Below are positions 32,955 to 40,437 of a DNA stretch of 64,000 nucleotides, one piece after another (the stretch's first letter is position 1; the number at the start of each line of letters is the position of its first letter). The translations under genes and the position numbers were made by a program. Origin of the DNA: QHXW01 sp035280425. GTDB lineage: Bacteria > Acidobacteriota > Terriglobia > Bryobacterales > Bryobacteraceae. The notes below the pieces were generated by a model. That model ran no database searches. It worked only from the letters and a program-made list of their open reading frames with translations, and was not told where the DNA came from. The stretch covers positions 372,001 through 436,000 of the forward strand of contig DATEFW010000024.1 of NCBI GenBank assembly GCA_035280425.1, read 5' to 3'.

Positions 32955-33764
32955 ATGCGCGTACCGGTTGCCGTTTGCTTTCTCGCTTGCCTCGTTCCCG
33001 TTTCTTCGTTCGCCGATCTCGGCGAAGATTTTTTGGCCGCCATCCGCAAAAGCGACGCCGCGCGCGTGAAAGCGCTGCTCGAACAGGGTGTGGATGTAAA
33101 TACCAAAAGCCCCTACGGCGCCACCGGCCTTTTCTTCGCCGCCGACCGCGGCAACCTCGAAATTCTCAAGCTGCTGCTCGATCACGGCGCCGATGTGAAC
33201 GTCAAAGACACGTTTTACGGCGCCACTGCTCTTACCTGGGCCTCGATGAAAGAGCATGTCGACGTCATCCGCCTTCTGCTCGATAAGGGCGCCAAGGCCG
33301 GCGCCGATGACGTGCTGATGACCGGAGTCGAGAAGAACAATATCGAGATGGTGAAGGCGGCGCTCGATCACAAAACGTCCATTCCCGCCGAAATGCTTTC
33401 CAGCGCTCTTGCTCAGTCCGTGAAGGAAAACCACAGCGAGATCGCCGACCTTCTGCGAAAAGCGGGCGCCGTTCCGCCGGTCAAGCCGAATTTTCAGGTC
33501 GATGCCGAAACCCTCAAGTCGTACGCCGGAACCTACGCGCGGGAGGGCATGGAGCTGAAATTTCAAATCGTCGATGGTAAGCTGACCGGCGGGCCGGTCG
33601 GCCAGAAAGCCGCCGCATACGACGCCATCGACCGCGTGACCTTCCAGCACCCCGAGTTTCCGGTCAAACTCGTCTTCGCTTCGGAAAACAGCAAGGTGAC
33701 CTCGCTCACCATCCACCAGCCTGGCGGAAACACCATGGAATTTAAGAAGACGGGTGCTCAATGA
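32955..33764 (+). CDS. Secreted ankyrin-repeat protein
   Basis: A 269-residue protein with a signal peptide (residues about 3-19) and three to four ankyrin repeats between residues about 25 and 170. Repeat signatures are ALLEQGVDVNTKSPYGATGL, LLLDHGADVNVKD and VIRLLLDKGAKAG. The C-terminal 100 residues contain YAGTYAREGMELKFQIVDGK, which resembles a beta-rich DUF3471-like domain. Ankyrin repeats bind protein partners; export implies a periplasmic or surface partner. The stop overlaps the start of the next propeller gene (ATGA), so the two are linked in function or at least in expression. Confidence 0.82.
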   Translation: MRVPVAVCFLACLVPVSSFADLGEDFLAAIRKSDAARVKALLEQGVDVNTKSPYGATGLFFAADRGNLEILKLLLDHGADVNVKDTFYGATALTWASMKEHVDVIRLLLDKGAKAGADDVLMTGVEKNNIEMVKAALDHKTSIPAEMLSSALAQSVKENHSEIADLLRKAGAVPPVKPNFQVDAETLKSYAGTYAREGMELKFQIVDGKLTGGPVGQKAAAYDAIDRVTFQHPEFPVKLVFASENSKVTSLTIHQPGGNTMEFKKTGAQ

Positions 33765-35092
33765 GAATTGCTATCTGGCTTGCGCTCGCCCTGGTTGCCC
33801 ACGCGCAAAACTGGCCGTCATTTCGCGGCCCCGATGCTTCCGGTGTCGCTCCCGGCAAGGCGCCGCTCAAATGGGACGCGCCTAAGGGCGTGAATGTAAT
33901 CTGGAAAACGCCCATTCCCGGCCTCGCGCACTCGAGCCCGATCGTCTGGGGCGGCCGCGTCTACGTCTCGACCGCAGTCAGCAGCGATCCCAAAGCCGTT
34001 TTCCGCCACGGCCTCTACGGCGACGTCGAGCCTTCGCCCGACACCTCGCAGCATAGCTGGCGCGTCTACGCTCTCGACAAAGCTACCGGCAAGATCATCT
34101 GGGAGCGCGTCGCTCACGAAGGTGTTCCCAAAACCAAGCGCCATCCAAAATCCAGCCAGGCCTCCTGTACTCCGGCTACCGACGGGAAACACGTCGTCGC
34201 ATTCTTCGGCTCCGAAGGACTCTATACCTACGACGCCGACGGCAAGCTGCTCTGGAAGCAGGATCTCGGCGCGCTCAACGCCGGCTGGTTCTACGATCCG
34301 GATTACGAATGGGGCGTCGCCAGCTCGCCCATCATTTATAAAAACCTCGTGATCGTGCAGTGCGATATCCAGAAAAATTCCTTCATCGCGGCCTTCGATA
34401 TCAACGACGGCCATCGCGTCTGGCTCACTTCGCGCGAAGAGATTCCATCCTGGGGCACACCCACCATCTACGACGGTAAGCCGCGGCCCGAACTCATCAC
34501 CCACGCGACCAAATTCATCCGCGCTTACGATCCCATGACCGGTAAAGAGCTGTGGCGCTTGTCCGGTAACTCCGAAGTCACCGCGCCCACACCCGTCATC
34601 GCGCACGATCTGATCTACATCACCAACGGCTATCGCGTCGTCCAGCCGATCTTCGCTATCCGCGCCGGCGGCTCTGGAGACATCAGTCTCAAAGGCGACC
34701 AGGAGTCGAGCGATTTCATCGCGTGGAGCAAGAAGCACGGCGGCCCGTACATGGCCACGCCGATCGTCTACGGTGATTATCTGTACACTTGCGGGATGCA
34801 AGGCATCCTCGCCTGCTACAACGCCAAAACCGGCGAGCGCCTCTATCAGCAGCGCTTGGGCGAGGGCGGCGCGTACAGCGCTTCACCTGTTGCGGCTGAC
34901 GGAAAAATTTATCTTTCCAGCGAAGACGGCGATATCCTGGTGGTGAAGGCCGGGCCGGCTTACGAGCTGCTGGCTACCAATCCTATCGGAGAAGTTTTGA
35001 TGGCCACGCCCGCGATTTCCGACGGCGTGATTTTTGTCCGCGCCGAGCACGACGTATTCGCCATCGGCGAGCGGCCCATGCCGTCAAAGTAA
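33761..35092 (+). CDS. PQQ-like beta-propeller protein
   Basis: A 443-residue secreted protein. The signal peptide is short (IAIWLALALVAHA), and the mature part begins QNWPSFRGPDASGV, as in the other propellers of this window. Blades carry VYALDKATGKIIWERV, AYDPMTGKELWRL and CYNAKTGERLYQQ. It ends in ISDGVIFVRAEHDVFAIGE. It is coupled to the ankyrin gene by a four-base overlap and followed by the PEBP gene after 27 bases, which suggests an efp-ankyrin-propeller-PEBP transcript. No dehydrogenase motif seen. Confidence 0.82.
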   Translation: MRIAIWLALALVAHAQNWPSFRGPDASGVAPGKAPLKWDAPKGVNVIWKTPIPGLAHSSPIVWGGRVYVSTAVSSDPKAVFRHGLYGDVEPSPDTSQHSWRVYALDKATGKIIWERVAHEGVPKTKRHPKSSQASCTPATDGKHVVAFFGSEGLYTYDADGKLLWKQDLGALNAGWFYDPDYEWGVASSPIIYKNLVIVQCDIQKNSFIAAFDINDGHRVWLTSREEIPSWGTPTIYDGKPRPELITHATKFIRAYDPMTGKELWRLSGNSEVTAPTPVIAHDLIYITNGYRVVQPIFAIRAGGSGDISLKGDQESSDFIAWSKKHGGPYMATPIVYGDYLYTCGMQGILACYNAKTGERLYQQRLGEGGAYSASPVAADGKIYLSSEDGDILVVKAGPAYELLATNPIGEVLMATPAISDGVIFVRAEHDVFAIGERPMPSK

Positions 35093-35119
35093 GCTTCGAG
35101 GCAACCGGTGTTATTCGCC

Positions 35120-35578
35120 ATGGCGCTCAAACTCATTCTCTCGTCGTTCCCCAACGGCGCGACCGTTCCCAAACTCCACACCTGCGAAGGCGCCGACCTG
35201 TCGCCCGCTATCGAGTGGTCCGGCGAGCCTGCCGAAACCAAGAGCTTCGCTCTCATCGTCGATGATCCAGATGCACCCGCCGGCACCTGGAATCACTGGC
35301 TGCTTTACGATATTCCGGCCTCGGTGCACTCGCTCGCCCAGGGTTTCAAACCGGGCGCAACAGGCCAGAGCGGCTCCAACGATTTCGGCAAGCCCGGCTA
35401 CGGCGGTCCCTGCCCGCCCAAAGGACACGGGCCGCATCGCTACTTTTTCAAGTTGTACGCCGTGAACGAACCGTCACTTGGTCTGAAAGCCGGCGCCAAA
35501 CGCGCCGAACTCGATCGCGCGCTCAAAGGCCACGTGCTCGCCGAAGCGCAGTACATGGGCCGCTACGAGCGGAAGTAA
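35120..35578 (+). CDS. PEBP-family protein (YbhB/YbcL type)
   Basis: A 152-residue phosphatidylethanolamine-binding-protein-like protein. Signature segments are ALIVDDPDAPAGTWNHWLL and GKPGYGGPCPPKGHGPHRY, with the ligand-binding Asp-Pro-Asp and His residues. It starts MALKLILSSFPNGATVP, matching bacterial YbhB/YbcL. I chose ATG at 35120 on this homology; GTG at 35108 has GAGG seven bases upstream and would add four residues. No signal peptide, so it is probably cytoplasmic. Bacterial members have no settled function. Confidence 0.9.
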   Translation: MALKLILSSFPNGATVPKLHTCEGADLSPAIEWSGEPAETKSFALIVDDPDAPAGTWNHWLLYDIPASVHSLAQGFKPGATGQSGSNDFGKPGYGGPCPPKGHGPHRYFFKLYAVNEPSLGLKAGAKRAELDRALKGHVLAEAQYMGRYERK

Positions 35579-35586
35579 GACGGAAT

Positions 35587-35951
35587 TCAGATTGGTAGAA
35601 AACCGATCTTGCCTTGCCACTCTTCGTGGTCCGTGGCGGTCCATGTGAGCAGCAGTTCCTCGATTGCTTTACCGATCTCCAGGTCTTGACTGAGAATAAT
35701 CAAACCGGGGCTGAACCGTGTCGCCGAAAAGCGGGCAAATTCGCCGCCATCGTGCGCCGGTCGTGAGACACTAAAATCCGCCCGGCTTCTGCCGCGAGGG
35801 ACAGAACATCACGATCCGGCAGGCCGATGACTTTGCCGGAGCGGGCATCTCTAAAGTCAATTGATGATTCCCGCCGCCGGAGTCCCAGAATAATTTTGTG
35901 ATTAAAATCGGCGTCCGCCGAAAACGCGGCCTCACTTCGGTGTGACGGCAC
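35587..35951 (-). pseudogene. DUF5615 PIN-like toxin-type gene, frameshifted
   Basis: The intact part (GTG at 35951) reads FSADADFNHKIILGLRRRE, then LPDRDVLSLAAEAGRILVSH and DRRTM, which is the DUF5615 PIN-like pattern with acidic residues. Near 35745 the frame is lost by one base. The continuing frame reads EFARFSATRFSPGLIILSQD and EIGKAIEELLLTWTATDHEE, the normal family C-terminus, and stops at 35587. Adding one G in the GGCGGCG run would restore it. DUF5615 proteins pair with DUF433 proteins in toxin-antitoxin-like modules, and the upstream gene is DUF433. Sequence error is an alternative to real inactivation. Confidence 0.72.
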
Positions 35952-36246
35952 GTTGACGTGCTGCGTTCAGTTTGGCGTACAACTGAGGGTGTTTTGCCCG
36001 TGCCTGCTTGCGCAGCCGTCCGAATTCCGCTTTACCTCGCCGCAAATAGGCATCGATTTGCCTGTGGTTCGCCAAATAGTACGTTATGGCGCCATAAACC
36101 TGCTCGAGGGTGAGCGCCGGGAATGACTCGGTTATACCCTCGGGCGATTCGCCGCGAAGAAACGCATAAACCACCGAATCCAGCGAGACCCGAGTCCCAT
36201 GAACGTAATAGCCGCCGCGCCGCTTGTCAACGTACCCTTCCCGCAT
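35932..36246 (-). CDS. DUF433 antitoxin-like protein
   Basis: A 104-residue protein. The DUF433 region reads GGYYVHGTRVSLDSVVYAFL, then GESPEGITESFPALTLEQVY and AITYYLANHRQIDAYL, a helix-turn-helix-type antitoxin core. The C-terminal tail is basic (RKQARAKHPQLYAKL) and could bind DNA. DUF433 genes usually precede DUF5615/PIN-like toxins, which is the case here: its 3' end overlaps the toxin start by 20 bases. I placed the start at the ATG at 36246, two bases after the thioredoxin-like gene, since upstream codons mirror that gene. Confidence 0.85.
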   Translation of the reverse strand: MREGYVDKRRGGYYVHGTRVSLDSVVYAFLRGESPEGITESFPALTLEQVYGAITYYLANHRQIDAYLRRGKAEFGRLRKQARAKHPQLYAKLNAARQRAVTPK

Positions 36247-36248
36247 CT

Positions 36249-36821
36249 TCAGCCCTTCTTCCCACCCCTTTTGTGATGCCCCTCCGCCGCCGTCCCTTCT
36301 TTGAGCAGCGGTTCGATAAGCGCCCGGAAATTCTTCTCCTGCTCCGGTTTGTCGAAAAATTTGTCGTCGCCCGCAAACTGCGCGCGGATCATCCCCTTGC
36401 GATCGATCACCGCCACCTGCGGCATCAGCAATCGATACATCGGGGGATGCTGCAAATACTCGATCACGTCCGTGCGCTGGTTGTACCCCACCGGAAATCC
36501 TGGCTGAAATTTCTTGATGAAGTCCGGCACCACCATGGACGCCATGTCCTCGATCGCCGAAGCCACCACCTGGAAACCGCGCGGCGCGTATTCTTTGTTC
36601 AGCCGCGAGAGAATTTCCACCGTGAACTGGCAGTGCGGGCAATACGTCAGGATGAAAGCCACCACCGTCACCTTGCCCCGATACTGGCTCAGATGAATCT
36701 GCGTCCCGTCATTCAGGTTGATCGCGAAGTCGGGCGAAGGGCGCGGCGCTCGCTCCTCGGTAGCGGCCGGCGCGATCGCCGCCAGGCATGAAAACAGGAC
36801 ACACCATCTTGCGAACCACAT
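36249..36821 (-). CDS. Secreted thioredoxin-fold protein (TlpA/AhpC-TSA type)
   Basis: A 190-residue protein with a signal peptide (residues about 3-20) and a thioredoxin-like domain. The redox motif is C61-P-H-C64 in FILTYCPHCQFTVEIL, which is a canonical CxxC. The preceding phrase FAINLNDGTQIHLSQYRGKV and the later VAVIDRKGMIRAQFAGDD are typical of TlpA/ResA-like peroxiredoxin folds. It would act as a periplasmic thiol reductant or oxidant. It lies four bases after the peptidase gene on the same strand, so the two may be co-expressed. The C-terminus is basic and Gly-rich. Confidence 0.85.
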   Translation of the reverse strand: MWFARWCVLFSCLAAIAPAATEERAPRPSPDFAINLNDGTQIHLSQYRGKVTVVAFILTYCPHCQFTVEILSRLNKEYAPRGFQVVASAIEDMASMVVPDFIKKFQPGFPVGYNQRTDVIEYLQHPPMYRLLMPQVAVIDRKGMIRAQFAGDDKFFDKPEQEKNFRALIEPLLKEGTAAEGHHKRGGKKG

Positions 36822-36825
36822 GTCG

Positions 36826-38082
36826 TCAGTTTACCGCAGGCGTCTTCAGCCCCTCGATGCTGGTGACCTTCTCTCCCTCGAGGCGCACCTGAAAATAACC
36901 GTCGTCGCCGCGCCCCGCAAACGCCCTTTCCTCCAATGTCGTCACCTCGATCTTCCGCCACTTCTTGCGGAGCGCCTCCTGATACACCTCGAAAAACTGC
37001 CGTGCCGCCGACGGATTGTCCCACTCCGATGCATAGAGCAGCACCACGCGCCCCTCGGATTTATTCTCATCGAGCGCATAGATTCCGCCCCGCCAGTGCG
37101 GCGCAATTTTTTCCGCGCGTTTTGCGTCCGCGAATTGTTCGACCAGCAGTTCGTGATCCAGTTCGCCCATCGTTCCCTCCGCCAGCCGCTTGTAACCTTT
37201 CCCGCCCGAAAAATGCGGAAGCTGCGGCCGCGCCGGTTGAACGCCGGCAAAGTATTTCTCCGGATGCAGGATCTGCTGCGTCGACAGCGGCGGCTTTCGA
37301 AAAACCTGCCCAAACGCCTCTTCCCCCAGCTTCAGCACCACGGCGTTCTGAAACAGCATCCCTTGCGTGTAAGGAAAAATCAGCGTCTTGCGCAGATAAA
37401 GTGGAGCAGCTTCGTACACCGGATACTCGTTTCCGCCCGATTCCATCGCGCGGCTCATCAGTTCCACCGCGGCCTGCGAGTCTTTGAGCGACCGCCCCGC
37501 TTGCCGCGCCGTCACTTCCGACATCAGCCATGTCGCCTGGCCTTCCATCACAGCCATCCGCGCCATCGCCAGATCGTCGTTATCGCGCCCCTGTTTGATG
37601 AACCGCTCCAGATGAAAATTCTGGTCCGCCAGAGCATGCGCCAGTTCGTGCACCAGCGCCGCTTCGCGCATTTCGCCCGGCGCCCAATCGGTAATGTACA
37701 GCTTCTTTTTGTGATAGTCGTAAAACGCCGCGGCCTGCTCGGTCAGCAGATCGACCGTGGTCTTCGCCAGATCGAAATCCTGCGGCACGAAGCCGAATTT
37801 TTTGAGCGCCAGCCCCTCAATGCGCAGGTCCTCGGGCGTCGTTACCTCCTCCACTCGGTCTTTCAAAAACTGGTTCACCTGATCTTTGCTGATCAGGTCA
37901 TACGGAATCTTGTGGTGGACCTTGAGGCCGGAGATCTCCGAAAGCTGGCGCAAGTCTCCGTCGATCTCGTTGAAGATGGAGCGGTCGTGATTCTGCGCCC
38001 AGAGCCCGGCCGCGAGCCCTGCCAATAAGCCCAGCGCTGCCCGGTTTTTCCAGCCGGCCCGCACCCGCCTTTGACTAAACAT
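36826..38082 (-). CDS. Putative secreted zinc metallopeptidase (HExxH)
   Basis: A 418-residue protein with an N-terminal membrane/signal segment (NRAALGLLAGLAAGLWA) and the zincin motif H145-E146-LA-H149 in ALVHELAHALADQN. Two further acidic residues, in the MEGQATWLM stretch downstream, may provide the third zinc ligand. Family unknown; similar proteins are found in acidobacteria. I chose the ATG at 38082, which overlaps the MFS stop by eight bases; the longer open frame upstream is antiphase to the MFS gene. The thioredoxin-like gene follows. Confidence 0.8.
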   Translation of the reverse strand: MFSQRRVRAGWKNRAALGLLAGLAAGLWAQNHDRSIFNEIDGDLRQLSEISGLKVHHKIPYDLISKDQVNQFLKDRVEEVTTPEDLRIEGLALKKFGFVPQDFDLAKTTVDLLTEQAAAFYDYHKKKLYITDWAPGEMREAALVHELAHALADQNFHLERFIKQGRDNDDLAMARMAVMEGQATWLMSEVTARQAGRSLKDSQAAVELMSRAMESGGNEYPVYEAAPLYLRKTLIFPYTQGMLFQNAVVLKLGEEAFGQVFRKPPLSTQQILHPEKYFAGVQPARPQLPHFSGGKGYKRLAEGTMGELDHELLVEQFADAKRAEKIAPHWRGGIYALDENKSEGRVVLLYASEWDNPSAARQFFEVYQEALRKKWRKIEVTTLEERAFAGRGDDGYFQVRLEGEKVTSIEGLKTPAVN

Positions 38083-39358
38083 TGGATTTTGTGTGGAACA
38101 CCCAGGCCGCCGCGACCGCCAGAACGCCTCCGCCGAACACCGTCCATCTCGCCCCCACCGCGTGCGCAATCGCGCCCGCCGCCAGGCTGCCGAGCGGTCC
38201 CAGTCCCACCACCGTCATCGCGTACAGCGACATGATGCGCCCGCGATACTCATCCGGAATCAGCGTCTGGATCGCCGTATTCGCCGCCGCGTTTTGCCGC
38301 ATCACGCCGAACCCGATTACCGGCATGATCGCGATCGAAAGATAGAACCACGGCGAGGCGGAGAACAGCAGAAAGGCCGTGCCCGTGCTCAGCGCGCTCA
38401 AGACAATCACTTTGTGCAGTCCCGTCGCTTCGCTGCGCTGCGCCAGTACCAGGGTCCCGATCACCGCCCCGACGCCCATCGCGCCCATCAGAAACCCAAG
38501 GCCTTCGGACCCGCGATGAAAAATGTCATCCGCGAAGAACGGCATCAGCACCAGCGCCGGCATTCCCGCCAGCGTCGTCGCCGCCAGCACCATCAGTAGC
38601 GATCGCACCAGCACATGATGCCACGCGTAGCGAAAACCTTCGACCAGGTGCTTCCAGGACGACTCCGGAACCGCCCGGACCACTCCGGGTATCTGCATCG
38701 CCCCCAGCGCCACGATGACCGCCAGAAAGCTGGCGCCGTTCAGCACAAAACACGCGCCTTCCCCAATCGCGGCCACCAGCAGCCCCGCCATCGCCGGACC
38801 GATGATGCGCGCCGCGTTGAAAATCGCCGAGTTGAGTGAAATCGCGTTCAGCAGGTCTTCCTTGTTCGCCAGTTGAATGATCAGCGCCTGCCGCGCCGGC
38901 ATGTCGAACGCGTTGATCGAGCCCAGCACCAGCGCCAGCGTCAGAATGTGCCAGACCCGCACATGGCCGGACAAGGTCAAGGCGCCCAAGGCAAAAGCCT
39001 GTAACATTGATAACGTTTGCGTAAAAATTACAATCCGGTGGCGTGAGTAACGGTCCGAAATCAGCCCGCCGATCGACCCCAGCGCCAGCACCGGAATCTG
39101 CCCGCAAAACCATGCCGCGCCGAGCAGAAACTCCGAGTGCGCAAGCCTGTAGACCAGCCAGCTCTGCGCCACGTTCTGCATCCATGTCCCAATTAGGGAC
39201 ACGATCTGCCCAAAAAGAAACAACCGGAAGTTGCGATGCCGCAGAGCGCGGAATGTCTGGCGAAATCGACCGTAACTTGCTGTGGATGGTTGAACTTGCA
39301 ATGCAACGGGAGGCGCCAGCCCGGCGGCGGGTCTTTCGGCTGGTTGCTCCTGAAGCAC
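38075..39358 (-). CDS. MFS exporter (EntS/tetracycline-resistance-like)
   Basis: A 427-residue major facilitator protein with about 12 helices. It begins FRALRHRNFRLFLFGQIVSL and has the loop motif GGLISDRYSRHRIVIF, followed by DMPARQALIIQLANKEDL, which is characteristic of the EntS/TMS-type exporters. The C-terminal half includes IPDEYRGRIMSLYAMTV. Substrate unknown. The start is GTG at 39358 with AAAGG upstream. The 3' end overlaps the peptidase start. Confidence 0.85.
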   Translation of the reverse strand: MLQEQPAERPAAGLAPPVALQVQPSTASYGRFRQTFRALRHRNFRLFLFGQIVSLIGTWMQNVAQSWLVYRLAHSEFLLGAAWFCGQIPVLALGSIGGLISDRYSRHRIVIFTQTLSMLQAFALGALTLSGHVRVWHILTLALVLGSINAFDMPARQALIIQLANKEDLLNAISLNSAIFNAARIIGPAMAGLLVAAIGEGACFVLNGASFLAVIVALGAMQIPGVVRAVPESSWKHLVEGFRYAWHHVLVRSLLMVLAATTLAGMPALVLMPFFADDIFHRGSEGLGFLMGAMGVGAVIGTLVLAQRSEATGLHKVIVLSALSTGTAFLLFSASPWFYLSIAIMPVIGFGVMRQNAAANTAIQTLIPDEYRGRIMSLYAMTVVGLGPLGSLAAGAIAHAVGARWTVFGGGVLAVAAAWVFHTKSNV

Positions 39359-39420
39359 CTTTTAGAATAACGGCGTTAGCATGAAAACATCAATTTTTCA
39401 GGAGTAAAAACCGGAGAGAC

Positions 39421-39543
39421 TTACAATCTGTGGGATCTATCGCGCCCGAATGCGCGCAACACCGCCCCAAGCACGACCTTTTGCACAACGAAAGCCGTTG
39501 CGAAACTTCCAAGTAGCGCTGCCCCGATTACCACCGCGTCCAT
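39421..39543 (-). CDS. Small 40-residue membrane protein, copy A
   Basis: A short frame below the usual gene-size cut-off: MDAVVIGAALLGSFATAF, then VVQKVVLGAVLRAF and a basic tail GRDRSHRL. It has one hydrophobic helix and an amphipathic, basic C-terminus. GAGG lies eight bases before the ATG. A paralogue of the same length lies at 40249-40371: 29 of 40 residues are identical, and many differing codons are synonymous, so both are under protein-level selection. No known family. It may be a membrane-anchored regulator or a toxin-like peptide. Confidence 0.72.
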   Translation of the reverse strand: MDAVVIGAALLGSFATAFVVQKVVLGAVLRAFGRDRSHRL

Positions 39544-39623
39544 TCTTCTGACCTCACCAATGTCGGTGCAAGTACCCTGCCATACCCTGCGCTCCGAAAA
39601 AATTCATGCTTGTCTGCCGTCAG

Positions 39624-39980
39624 CTATGGTTGCTGCGGCTGGGCGCGAAGCTTAGGGTCCGACAGGCGCAGCGCCGAAATGCCCATGGCCGCCGTCGCCG
39701 GAATGAAAAACAGGCCGACCGAAGCAGCCCCCAACGCGTCAAACGCCAGCATCAACATCGTGGCAGCAAATGCGCCGAGCGCCTGAGCCTTACATCCCCT
39801 CCCCGCGAGCGCAAACGGCAAAGCGGAAAAGGCAACCGGCGCCAATAGCACCTCGAAGATATGCAGCGATTCTTGATACAGCAGCTCGGGAGGAAGGGTG
39901 CGAAGCATCTGCCATTCCAATACGAAACAGGCGATCGCCGTCGCCACCGTTAGTGTGAATGCAATACGTATCAGGCGCAT
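39624..39980 (-). CDS. Small membrane protein between the two 40-residue paralogues
   Basis: A 118-residue protein with about four hydrophobic helices (AFTLTVATAIACFVLEW, ALLAPVAFSALPFALAG-like, AFAATMLMLAFDALGAASVG and FFIPATAAMGI). It is not of a family that I recognise. The start is placed at the ATG at 39980 (MRLIRIAFTLT); the open frame is longer, but upstream codons are antiphase to the second small gene. Ribosome site weak. It lies on the same strand between the two tiny membrane-protein genes. Confidence 0.6.
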   Translation of the reverse strand: MRLIRIAFTLTVATAIACFVLEWQMLRTLPPELLYQESLHIFEVLLAPVAFSALPFALAGRGCKAQALGAFAATMLMLAFDALGAASVGLFFIPATAAMGISALRLSDPKLRAQPQQP

Positions 39981-40248
39981 AGAAATGCCACAATTCTCGC
40001 GCAGCCGCCGGCATCCTGCACGAGTTTCCCCGCTGAAAATCGAGTCATCCGTCACCCGGTATAGATGTCGGCACTCGCTCCGACGACTCGCTGAGTTCAA
40101 ACTTCCAGTTTGCAAGTATCCCGCCGCGGACCAGATCTCCACAAGACGCACGCCTATTATGTCGTCTGCGGAACTGCCCGGCTTCAGCGACGCGCGCTTA
40201 ATTTGTTGTCTAATGAACCGTTTAGGTTGGAAAAGACCTAGGGAGGGA

Positions 40249-40371
40249 CTACAATTTTGGGGTCTTGCCGCGCCGGAACGCGCGCAACATCGCTCCGAGC
40301 ACAGCTTTTTGCACCACAAACGCCGTCGCGAAACTTCCAATGAGTGTTGCGCCAACTACCACCGCATCCAT
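40249..40371 (-). CDS. Small 40-residue membrane protein, copy B
   Basis: A 40-residue frame: MDAVVVGATLIGSFATAF, then VVQKAVLGAMLRAF and tail RRGKTPKL. It is the paralogue of the gene at 39421-39543. Both have GAGG eight bases upstream of ATG and the same total length. In the first 32 residues only five differ, and at least 11 further codons differ only at the third base. This pattern is hard to explain without a translated product. One transmembrane helix with a positively charged tail is predicted. Confidence 0.72.
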   Translation of the reverse strand: MDAVVVGATLIGSFATAFVVQKAVLGAMLRAFRRGKTPKL

Positions 40372-40437
40372 TCTGCCAGCCTCACTTCCTAATCTCCGAG
40401 TATGCTGTCAAGTGCTGCACTCTGACAAGATTCACTT

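Noticed and set aside
35745..35951. The TGA that ends the DUF5615 frame as a second selenocysteine codon
   Set aside because: The family sequence resumes in another frame, so this is a frameshift and not read-through.
36718..38028. Long plus-strand frame opposite the peptidase and thioredoxin genes
   Set aside because: Arg/His/Leu-rich antisense shadow of two well-supported genes on the other strand.
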